A stretch of DNA of 14,792 nucleotides from Christensenella sp. UBA1385 (GTDB taxonomy: Bacteria; Bacillota; Clostridia; Christensenellales; Aristaeellaceae), in NCBI GenBank assembly GCA_002305755.1, contig DBQV01000020.1, forward strand, positions 1-14,792, given 5' to 3'. The notes beneath the pieces are model-generated. The model worked only from the letters and a program-made list of their open reading frames with translations. It did not search any database and was not told where the DNA came from. Shown here piece after piece: positions 1-6,284 of the stretch. The position numbers and the translations under genes are program-made. How positions within the stretch are numbered: position 1 is the stretch's first letter; each line of letters begins with the position of its first letter.

Positions 1-122
1 GGGTTGGTGGTGTCCGTCGCGCACAGCCCGATATCCACCGCCGGAGCCGCCAGAGCGGAACTGACAGCCAGCATCGACAGAAGCAGAGCGCAGACCATGG
101 TCATGCTAATCAGTTTTTTCAT
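1..122 (-). CDS. Secreted protein, probably a solute-binding protein (5' part only)
   Basis: Only the first 40 codons lie in the window. The ATG at 122 follows an AAAGGAG ribosome site at 6-8 bases. The peptide begins MKKLISMTMV, has a hydrophobic core, and shows a likely signal peptidase I site at Ala-Leu-Ala before APAVDIGLC. No lipobox cysteine sits at the cleavage point, so the product is probably secreted rather than lipid-anchored. The gene is divergent from a LysR regulator and has a good promoter and a LysR-type box upstream, so it is probably the regulator's target. Solute-binding proteins of TRAP, tricarboxylate or ABC importers are common in this setting, but the visible mature part is too short to name a family. 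Confidence 0.7.
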   Translation of the reverse strand, partial: MKKLISMTMVCALLLSMLAVSSALAAPAVDIGLCATDTTN

Positions 123-164
123 TTTGCTTTCTCCTTTGTCAGCGCATCGCGCCGTTATTGATTG

Positions 165-193
165 ATTTTAGGGACGCGAAGCTGTGAAAGCAA
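165..193 (-). promoter_or_regulatory. Promoter of the divergent secreted-protein gene
   Basis: On the minus strand TTGCTT (188-193) and TAAAAT (165-170) are separated by 17 bp, a good sigma-70/SigA match. The predicted transcript start is near 158, leaving a leader of about 35 bases before the AAAGGAG site and ATG at 122. Confidence 0.6.
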
Positions 194-211
194 TTCAAAT
201 CCTGTTATAAT
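182..211 (+). promoter_or_regulatory. Promoter of the LysR-type regulator gene
   Basis: TATAAT (206-211) is a perfect -10 box and is preceded by TG one base upstream (extended -10). The -35 match at 182-187 (CTGTGA) is weak, as is usual with an extended -10. The predicted start near 218 falls inside the palindrome at 213-229, which fits autorepression. Confidence 0.5.
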
Positions 212-212
212 G

Positions 213-229
213 TATTCCGTAATGGAATA
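213..229. promoter_or_regulatory. LysR-box operator (palindrome with T-N11-A core)
   Basis: TATTCC-GTAAT-GGAATA is a perfect inverted repeat; its inner 13 bases (215-227) obey the T-N11-A rule of LysR-family sites. The centre (221) is about 63 bp upstream of the predicted start of the minus-strand transcript, the usual place of a LysR recognition site, and covers the start of the regulator's own transcript. That it is bound by the adjacent regulator is inference from position and symmetry. Confidence 0.6.
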
Positions 230-244
230 TATCGGGGTGTTCTT

Positions 245-1156
245 ATGCAGATAACACGGATCAAGTTTTTCCTCGCAGTGGTCATTTCTGAAACCTTCTC
301 TGAAGCCGCGGAGATGATGTACACAACGCAGGCCTCCGTTTCCAAGCAGGTCATGGCGCTGGAAAAGGAGCTGGGCGTGCAGCTGTTCGACAGGAGCCGG
401 CGCAAGGTGCAGCTGACGGCCGCCGGTAGGATCTTTCTTGAGTATGCCAAGCGGATGCTCGATGTGTACAACGAGATGAACGCCTCTCTGGGGGAGCTGG
501 AGGAGAGCCGCAGCCGCCAGACCATCGTGGCCTCCATTCCCGTGATGGCTCCCTACGGCATCATCAACATGATCAGCAAATTCAGAGAGCGCTTCCCCCA
601 CATCAACCTGATCGTTGATGAGCGGGAGGCCTCAGACATCATGCACGGTCTGGAAGACGGACAGTATGAGATGGCCTTCATGCGCAGAAAAGGGCTGGAC
701 CCCGCGCAATATCAGCAGATCGAGCTGATCCGCGACCGGCTGGCCGTGCTTCTGCCCGAAGATCACCCTCTGTCGGCCAGGCAGTCGGTATCCGTGCGTG
801 AGCTGTCAGATGAAACCTTCCTGATGCTGGGACGCCACACCGGCCTGTACGAATTCTGCGTGGACATCTGCAGGCAGTATGGCGGCTTCACCCCCCGGAT
901 CGGCTATACCGGCACCCACATGGACAGCATTGCCGAGATGGTGGGCAAGAACATGGGCATCTCGCTGATGATGGAGATTCCGGCCAGATATGTATCCAAG
1001 GGCAGGAGCCGTGTGATCCCGGTCGAGGAGGATATTGGCAGCAGCATTGTGCTGACGCGGCTTCGCAAGACTGCGCCTTCCGCCGCGGGCAGCGATTTCT
1101 GGGGCTTTTTCAGGGCCTGGAGCGCCCGCAGGAGCGGCGCAAACGAGTCTGTCTGA
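245..1156 (+). CDS. LysR-family transcriptional regulator
   Basis: The 303-residue protein has the usual LysR length and layout. Residues 1-60 are the winged helix-turn-helix, with the hallmark stretches FSEAAEMMYTTQASVSKQV and LEKELGVQLFDRSRRKVQLT, followed by the linker helix and an effector-binding domain from about residue 90 to 290. The ATG at 245 is preceded by a GGGGTG ribosome site. It is divergent from a secreted, probably solute-binding protein gene, and a T-N11-A palindrome lies between them, so it probably activates that gene in response to a small ligand and represses itself. The ligand cannot be read from the sequence. A promoter for the next operon starts directly after its stop codon. 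Confidence 0.93.
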   Translation: MQITRIKFFLAVVISETFSEAAEMMYTTQASVSKQVMALEKELGVQLFDRSRRKVQLTAAGRIFLEYAKRMLDVYNEMNASLGELEESRSRQTIVASIPVMAPYGIINMISKFRERFPHINLIVDEREASDIMHGLEDGQYEMAFMRRKGLDPAQYQQIELIRDRLAVLLPEDHPLSARQSVSVRELSDETFLMLGRHTGLYEFCVDICRQYGGFTPRIGYTGTHMDSIAEMVGKNMGISLMMEIPARYVSKGRSRVIPVEEDIGSSIVLTRLRKTAPSAAGSDFWGFFRAWSARRSGANESV

Positions 1157-1163
1157 GCCGCAG

Positions 1164-1193
1164 TTTACACTTTCTTTGCGCCCGTGTTATACT
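1164..1193 (+). promoter_or_regulatory. Promoter of the murA operon
   Basis: TTTACA (1164-1169) and TATACT (1188-1193) are separated by 18 bp; each box differs from consensus at one base, and a TG one base before the -10 makes it an extended -10. It begins 8 bases after the LysR stop codon and about 30 bases before the murA start, so the operon does not depend on LysR read-through. Confidence 0.65.
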
Positions 1194-1224
1194 TTATTAA
1201 TCAAAACACGCTGAGGAGGCCGGG

Positions 1225-2490
1225 ATGGATCAGTACAAGCTCGTCATTCAGGGGGAAAGGCCTCTGAGCGGCGAAACCTATGTATCCGGCGGCAAGAATA
1301 CCTCCGTGGCCGTCATACCGGCCGTTTTGCTGTGCGATGATGTGGTGGTGATCGAGAACCTGCCGGATATTGAAGATGTGCGCGTGCTGCGCAGGATCCT
1401 TGAACATCTGGGGGCCAAGGTCAGCTTCGACGCGGAGCAGAGCCGCATGACCATCGACCCGCGCAGCGTGAACACCTGCGAGGTGCCCTTTCAATACTCC
1501 CAGCAGATGCGCGCCAGCTATTACCTGATGGGCGCGCTGCTGGGCCGCTGCGGGGAGGCCAACGTGGGCTACCCCGGCGGCTGCGACATCGGCTCGCGCC
1601 CCATCGATCAGCACATCAAGGGCTTCAGTATGCTGGGCGCTGAGATCGAGGAATGCGGCGGCCTGATGCGCTTCAAGGGCAAGCTCTCGGGCTCCGTCAT
1701 CAACTTTGACATGTCCACCGTGGGCGGCACCATCAACGTGATGCTGGCCGCGGTCAAGGCCAGGGGCTATACCGTGCTGAACAACGCCGCGCGCGAGCCG
1801 CACGTGGTCGACCTGGCGAACTTCCTCAACAGCATGGGCGCCAACATCAAGGGCGCGGGCACAGACACCATCCGCATTCGCGGCGTGGACAGGCTGCACG
1901 GCGGCAGCTACACCGTGATCCCCGATCAGATCGAGACGGGCACGCTGATGATCGCCGCCGCGGCCACGCGGGGAGATATCGCCATCCACGGCACCATCCC
2001 CACCCACATGGACGCGCTGACGGCCAAGCTGCTGGAAATGGGGGTCTCCGTCTCCAGCGCGGACGATGTGATCTGGGTACGCGTCAAACGCGGCCACCGC
2101 GCCATCCGCCTGACCACGCAGGTCTATCCCGGCTTTCCCACCGATCTGCAGCAGCCCATGAGCGCGCTGCTGTGCCGCGCCGGCGGCCGCAGCGAGGTCA
2201 ACGAGACCATCTATGACAACCGCTTCAAGCACCTGGACGAGATGCGGCGCATGGGCGCGAAGGTGACCATCTCGGGCAGAACGGCCTACATCGAGGGCGT
2301 GCCGCAGCTGCGCGGAGCGCCCGTTTCCGCCACCGACCTGCGCGGCGGGGCCGCGCTGGTGATCGCCGGGCTGATGGCCACAGGCGTGACGGAGATCTAT
2401 AACCCCAGCTTCATCGCCAGGGGCTATGAGCACCTGGAGCAGAAGCTCTGCTCGCTGGGCGCGGACGTGCGCCGCGAAGAGGCCGAGTGA
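1225..2490 (+). CDS. murA: UDP-N-acetylglucosamine 1-carboxyvinyltransferase (MurA)
   Basis: The cytoplasmic enzyme transfers enolpyruvate from PEP to UDP-GlcNAc, the first committed step of peptidoglycan synthesis and the fosfomycin target. The 421-residue length is normal for the EPSP-synthase-like fold. Visible motifs are the substrate-binding KNT (Lys24-Asn25), the MRASYYLMGALLGR segment, the catalytic loop GYPGGCDIGSRP with the fosfomycin-reactive Cys120, the DQIETGTLM segment, GFPTDLQQP with the catalytic-region Asp, DLRGGAALVIAG, and RGYEHLE with the C-terminal Arg. The ATG at 1225 has a GAGGAGG ribosome site. It is the first gene of a four-gene operon. Many Firmicutes carry two MurA paralogues; which one this is cannot be decided here. 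Confidence 0.95.
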   Translation: MDQYKLVIQGERPLSGETYVSGGKNTSVAVIPAVLLCDDVVVIENLPDIEDVRVLRRILEHLGAKVSFDAEQSRMTIDPRSVNTCEVPFQYSQQMRASYYLMGALLGRCGEANVGYPGGCDIGSRPIDQHIKGFSMLGAEIEECGGLMRFKGKLSGSVINFDMSTVGGTINVMLAAVKARGYTVLNNAAREPHVVDLANFLNSMGANIKGAGTDTIRIRGVDRLHGGSYTVIPDQIETGTLMIAAAATRGDIAIHGTIPTHMDALTAKLLEMGVSVSSADDVIWVRVKRGHRAIRLTTQVYPGFPTDLQQPMSALLCRAGGRSEVNETIYDNRFKHLDEMRRMGAKVTISGRTAYIEGVPQLRGAPVSATDLRGGAALVIAGLMATGVTEIYNPSFIARGYEHLEQKLCSLGADVRREEAE

Positions 2491-3035
2491 TGGATCCGTC
2501 TGTGAGGAGCGCCTTGCAGGAGCTCGGCCTCGGGGAGGGAGCAAGCCTGGAGGAGGCCAAGGCCGCCTATCACCGGCTGCTGAAGGGCTGCCACCCGGAC
2601 CTGTTCAGGGATCCGGCCCAGCAGGAGGAGGCTCAGAAGCGCACGGTGCGCCTGAACCTGGCCTATGAAAAAGTCATCGCGCAGCTGGCGGCGCCCGCGC
2701 CGGGCTTTCGAAAGACGCCGCTGAAGCAGGCCAAGGCCACGGCCCGCCGCCTGCTGGAGCAGGGGCAGCTGGAATCCGCGCTGCTGCAGCTGGGCCGCGC
2801 CGACACGAAGGACGCGGAGTGGTTCGCCCTGCAGGGCGAGATCCTGATGGCCTTCAAGCAATACGATACCGCCCATTCCAGCCTGCGCGAGGCCGTGCGG
2901 CTGGACCCTGAGAACATGGATTTCCGCCGTCTGGCGCTGGATGCCGCGGTGCAGGTGAAGCGCCACAGGCAGCTCCCGATCCGTCTGAAGGATTCGATTC
3001 AAAGCCTGCTTACGGGCGGCCGCAAGCGCCGCTGA
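2490..3035 (+). CDS. J-domain protein with a TPR-like C-terminal region
   Basis: The N-terminal 60 residues form a J-domain: helix II, then HPD (residues 35-37) in KGCHPDLFRD, then helix III ending LNLAYEKV. J-domains stimulate the ATPase of DnaK/Hsp70. Residues 85-160 (ALLQLGRADT, WFALQGEILMAFKQYDTAHS, REAVRLDPEN) look like two degenerate tetratricopeptide repeats, so this is a class III (type C) J-protein lacking the Gly/Phe and zinc-finger regions of DnaJ. I chose the ATG at 2490, which overlaps the murA TGA as TGATG; a GTG one codon earlier (2487) is the alternative. The tight coupling to murA implies translational linkage, but its client protein is unknown. Confidence 0.85.
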   Translation: MDPSVRSALQELGLGEGASLEEAKAAYHRLLKGCHPDLFRDPAQQEEAQKRTVRLNLAYEKVIAQLAAPAPGFRKTPLKQAKATARRLLEQGQLESALLQLGRADTKDAEWFALQGEILMAFKQYDTAHSSLREAVRLDPENMDFRRLALDAAVQVKRHRQLPIRLKDSIQSLLTGGRKRR

Positions 3036-3040
3036 CCGAC

Positions 3041-3065
3041 AGTCCGCTTTCGGGCGGGCTTCTTT
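3041..3065 (+). terminator. Weak intercistronic hairpin (possible attenuator)
   Basis: AGTCCGC (3041-3047) pairs with GCGGGCT (3054-3060), including one G-T pair, around a 6-base loop, followed by TCTTT. The T-run is short, so it would at most reduce transcription between the J-domain gene and the metallopeptidase gene. Confidence 0.3.
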
Positions 3066-3081
3066 GATAGGAAATCGACCG

Positions 3082-3636
3082 ATGCCTGATATCAGCACGC
3101 TGCCGCCTTACACCGTCGTCCGCTCGGACAGGCGCAGCCTTGCCATCGAGGTAAGGGCGGGCGGCGAGATCGTGGTGCGCGTGCCGCGGCGCGTGAGCGA
3201 CGGGCAGGCCCGTGATTTTGTGCTGCGCAATGCGCAGCGCCTCGCCCGCGCGGTGGAGCGGATGCGTGCCCGTCCCGCCCCCGAAAAGCCGGATGCCGGG
3301 GAAGAAGCCCGCCTGCGGGCGCTGGCCCGGGCGGAGCTGCCGGGCCGCACGGCCGCCTGGTGCGCAAGGCTCGGTCTGCCCGCCGCGCCGGTCAGGATCA
3401 CCTCGGCCCGAACCCGCTGGGGCAGCTGCTCGTCCAGGGGGAGCATTTGCTTTTCCTACCTTCTGATGCGCTGCCCCGAGCCCTTTGTCGACTATGTGGT
3501 GCTGCACGAGGTGGCGCACCTTGTCCACCATGACCACAGCAGGGCCTTTTACGCGCTGATCGAAGGATACATGCCCGATTACAGGGCCAGGCGCCTGCTG
3601 GCCCGCCCACGGGAGGCACAGGATGAGAGATCTTGA
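3082..3636 (+). CDS. YgjP-like (DUF45) zinc metallopeptidase-domain protein
   Basis: The protein has the layout of the YgjP/SprT-like DUF45 family: an N-terminal beta-rich region with VVRVPRR, a charged helical linker, then TRWGSCSSRGSICFSYLL and the zinc motif HEVAH with a third histidine in HDHSRAF. All three expected zinc ligands are present, so a metal-dependent hydrolase is plausible; the physiological substrate of this family is poorly known. I chose the ATG at 3082 (184 residues), which has AGGA 9 bases upstream; the frame also allows a TTG at 3064 with no ribosome site. Its last 14 bases overlap the fbp start, so the two are probably translationally coupled. Confidence 0.83.
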   Translation: MPDISTLPPYTVVRSDRRSLAIEVRAGGEIVVRVPRRVSDGQARDFVLRNAQRLARAVERMRARPAPEKPDAGEEARLRALARAELPGRTAAWCARLGLPAAPVRITSARTRWGSCSSRGSICFSYLLMRCPEPFVDYVVLHEVAHLVHHDHSRAFYALIEGYMPDYRARRLLARPREAQDERS

Positions 3637-5566
3637 TTACCTGAAGCTGCTGGCCGCGGAATACGAAAGCGAGTCCGCCGCGCAGTCGGAGCTGCTGCGG
3701 CTCTCGGCCGCGCTGCACCTGCCCAAGGGCACGGAGCTGTTTTTGAGCGATGTACACGGGGAGGACGAGGCCTTCACCCATCTGATCAACAACGCGTCGG
3801 GCATCATCGACGAAAAGATCATGAAGGCCCTGCCCGAACTTCCTCAGGAGGAGAGGCAGGAGCTGGCCAGCCTGATCGCCTATCCCCACGAACAGCTGCT
3901 GCGCCTTGAGGATGACGCCGGCGAATCGGCCTGGGACAGGCTGCTGCGCCGTCTGGTGGCCGTGGCGCGTGAGACGGCGGCCAAATATTCCGCCGCCCAG
4001 CTGCGCGCCGCGCTGCCCGCCCGGCACGGGGCCGTGCTGGAAGAGCTGATCGCCTGCCAGGACAGGGAAAACCGCTCGGGTTATTTGCGGGGCATCATCG
4101 GTGCGGCCATCCGCACGGGCGAGGCCCCTCAGCTGGTGCGCTCCCTCTGCGCGCTCATCAAGCGCCTGGCGGTGGCGCGGCTGCACCTGGTGGGCGATGT
4201 CTTCGACAGGGGCCCCCACGCCGACATCATATTGGATGCCCTGATGAGCCACCACAGTGTGGACCTGCAGTGGGGCAACCACGACCTGCTCTGGATGGGC
4301 GCGGCGGCGGGCAGCCCGGCCTGCGTGGCCTGCGCGGTACGCAACGTGATCCAGTATGACAATCTGGACATGCTGGAGAACGGCTACGGCATCAATCTGC
4401 TGCCGCTGGCCCTCTTTGCGGACAGAGCCTACGCGGGCGACGAGGCGGAGGCCTTTTCGCCGCGTGAAGTATCCGGCGCGCTCTACCTGCCCAGGGATAC
4501 CCGGCTCTATGCCCGCATGCACAAGGCCATCGCCGTGATCCTCTTTAAACTGGAGGGTCAGCTGGTGCGCCGCCGTCCCGAATACCGCATGGAGGACAGG
4601 GACCTGCTCAGCCGCGTGGACTGGGAGAAGCATACGCTGGACGGCAAGCCGCTGAAGGACGTGTATTTCCCCACGATCGACCCGAAAGACCCGCTGGAGC
4701 TGACCGATGGGGAATACGCCCTGATCGGCCAGCTGGTGGACGCCTTCCGCCGCAGCGAGAAGCTGCAGCAGCACATACGCTTTTTCTATCGCGCCGGCGG
4801 CATGTACCTGCGTTTCAACGGCAACCTGCTCTACCACGGCTGCGTGCCGCTGGACCGGGATGGCCAGTTTCTGGCAATGGAATTTGATGGCACGCGCTAC
4901 GCCGGGCGCGAGCTGTTCGACTACTGCGACCGCATGGCCCGCCTCGGCTACTTCGCGCCCGAGAACAGCGCGGAACGAAAAAAAGGCCGTGATTTTCTGT
5001 GGTTTCTCTGGTGCGGGCGCAACGCGCCCAGCTATGGCCGCAGCCACATGGCCACCTTTGAACGGCTGCTGCTTGATGATGAGAGCACCTGGGCCGAGCC
5101 GCGCAATCCCTACTACGATCACTACGGCGAGGAGCCTTTCGCAAGGCAGGTGCTGGAGATCTTCGGCTGCGATAAGCCCTGGAGCCGCATCATCAACGGC
5201 CATGTACCCGTCAGGGCTAAAAAGGGCGAGGACCCGCGCAAGGCGGGCGGCCGGCTGATCGTGATCGACGGCGGCTTCTGCCGCGCCTACCAGAAATCCA
5301 CCGGTACGGCAGGCTACACCATGTTTTTTTCTTCCCACGGCATCCGCATCGCCGCGCACGAGCCCTTTACCTCGCGCGCGGAGGCCATCGGCGGCAATCT
5401 GAACGTGCGCAGCCACAGCCTGCTGATCGAAAACCTGCCCGAGCGCCTGCTGGTGCGCGATACCGATGAGGGGGAGGCCATTGCCCGGAAGATCGATGAT
5501 CTGGGCGAGCTGGCCGCCGCCTATCGCGAAGGGCGCATCCGGCAAAGCGGAGCGGGCGTTGTTTGA
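3623..5566 (+). CDS. fbp: Class III fructose-1,6-bisphosphatase (Firmicutes type)
   Basis: The enzyme hydrolyses fructose-1,6-bisphosphate to fructose-6-phosphate in gluconeogenesis. It belongs to the large Firmicutes Fbp family, built on a calcineurin-like metallophosphatase core. The 647-residue length fits the family. Metal-binding motifs are visible: FLSDVHGEDEAF (about residues 41-52), VGDVFDRGPHAD (about 190-201) and WGNHDLLWMGAA (about 217-228), with a C-terminal half containing INGHVPV and VIDGGFCRAYQ, typical of the family. The ATG at 3623 lies inside the end of the preceding gene and has a GGGAGG ribosome site. It is the last gene of the murA operon. No clear terminator follows it. 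Confidence 0.95.
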   Translation: MRDLDYLKLLAAEYESESAAQSELLRLSAALHLPKGTELFLSDVHGEDEAFTHLINNASGIIDEKIMKALPELPQEERQELASLIAYPHEQLLRLEDDAGESAWDRLLRRLVAVARETAAKYSAAQLRAALPARHGAVLEELIACQDRENRSGYLRGIIGAAIRTGEAPQLVRSLCALIKRLAVARLHLVGDVFDRGPHADIILDALMSHHSVDLQWGNHDLLWMGAAAGSPACVACAVRNVIQYDNLDMLENGYGINLLPLALFADRAYAGDEAEAFSPREVSGALYLPRDTRLYARMHKAIAVILFKLEGQLVRRRPEYRMEDRDLLSRVDWEKHTLDGKPLKDVYFPTIDPKDPLELTDGEYALIGQLVDAFRRSEKLQQHIRFFYRAGGMYLRFNGNLLYHGCVPLDRDGQFLAMEFDGTRYAGRELFDYCDRMARLGYFAPENSAERKKGRDFLWFLWCGRNAPSYGRSHMATFERLLLDDESTWAEPRNPYYDHYGEEPFARQVLEIFGCDKPWSRIINGHVPVRAKKGEDPRKAGGRLIVIDGGFCRAYQKSTGTAGYTMFFSSHGIRIAAHEPFTSRAEAIGGNLNVRSHSLLIENLPERLLVRDTDEGEAIARKIDDLGELAAAYREGRIRQSGAGVV

Positions 5567-5740
5567 TGCTGAGGATCTCTTAAACCATTGCGATCTGTGG
5601 GCGCCTTTTCCAACACGGAACTGCCTTGCTCATTCAGCGCAGCGTCTACGATGCCTCCCTCGCCCGGATTAGCCTGGACGAAAGATCCATACCGAATTTT
5701 CGAACTGTTTTGGAAGAGAGTTAGTATAAGGAGGGAAGAG

Positions 5741-6262
5741 ATGGCGCAGATCGATCTGAAAAAGACGCTCAGGGGCCGCATCCTCGATATCGGCGGGGGC
5801 GGAGAGGGCGTCATCGGCAGGCTGTACCAATCCCAGGTGACCGCGATCGACAACTGCCCGCAGGAACTGGAGGAGGCGCCGGAGGGCTTTGAAAAGCTGC
5901 TGATGGAGGCCGAAAAGCTCGCCTTCCCGGAGGAGTCCTTTGACCACGTTACCTTCTTTTACAGTCTGATGTACATGGCGGCGCAGACGCGCAGGCGCGC
6001 GATCGAAGAAGCAGTCCGCGTGCTCAGGCGCGGAGGCGGCCTGCATATCTGGGATACGCGCATCGAAAGTGGCAAAAGTGAGTTTCTGGCGGAGCTGGAT
6101 ATCCGCCTGCCTGGTCAGACCCTCCATGCGGACTATGGCCTGCGGGGAGACATTGACGGACAGGATGACGAAGCCCTCGTCGCTCTGTGCACGGATGCTG
6201 GGCTGCGCCTGGCGGATCGCAGCCGGCGGGAGAGTCAGTTTTATCTGAGCTTTTTAAAATAA
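5741..6262 (+). CDS. Class I SAM-dependent methyltransferase
   Basis: The 173-residue protein has the Rossmann-like methyltransferase core: motif I ILDIGGGGEGVIG (residues 14-26), an acidic residue ending strand 2 in TAIDNCP, motif II in FPEESFDHVTFFYSLMYM, and the post-motif VLRRGGGLHIWD. It resembles the UbiE/Methyltransf_11 class; the substrate is not evident. The ATG at 5741 has a strong AAGGAGG site; an in-frame ATG at 5588 would add a 51-residue low-quality extension without a ribosome site, and I reject it. No convincing promoter is seen in the 174-bp spacer. It ends 11 bp from the convergent regulator gene. Confidence 0.85.
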   Translation: MAQIDLKKTLRGRILDIGGGGEGVIGRLYQSQVTAIDNCPQELEEAPEGFEKLLMEAEKLAFPEESFDHVTFFYSLMYMAAQTRRRAIEEAVRVLRRGGGLHIWDTRIESGKSEFLAELDIRLPGQTLHADYGLRGDIDGQDDEALVALCTDAGLRLADRSRRESQFYLSFLK

Positions 6263-6284
6263 AAAATCGGGGTTTACAGACCCC
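6261..6284 (-). terminator. Intrinsic terminator of the MocR-type regulator gene
   Basis: On the minus strand GGGGT and ACCCC arms (6280-6284 and 6269-6273) enclose a 6-base loop and are followed by GATTTTTTATTTT. The stop codon of the regulator gene (6274-6276) lies in the loop itself, so coding sequence and terminator overlap. The plus-strand methyltransferase stop codon (6260-6262) touches the T-run, which does not work as a terminator in that direction. Confidence 0.75.

Noticed and set aside
1201..2544. 447-codon open frame on the minus strand
   Set aside because: It is antisense to murA; the composition is Ala/His/Gly-rich and shows no family motif.
3398..5545. 715-codon open frame on the minus strand
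   Set aside because: It is antisense to the well-supported fbp gene, has no ribosome site, and has low-complexity composition.
5699..5727. Possible promoter for the methyltransferase (TTCGAA, 17 bp, TAGTAT)
   Set aside because: The -35 is poor and the predicted transcript start would fall inside the ribosome site.
5588..5740. N-terminal extension of the methyltransferase
   Set aside because: It has no ribosome site, and the ATG at 5741 has a strong AAGGAGG site and starts right before the fold.
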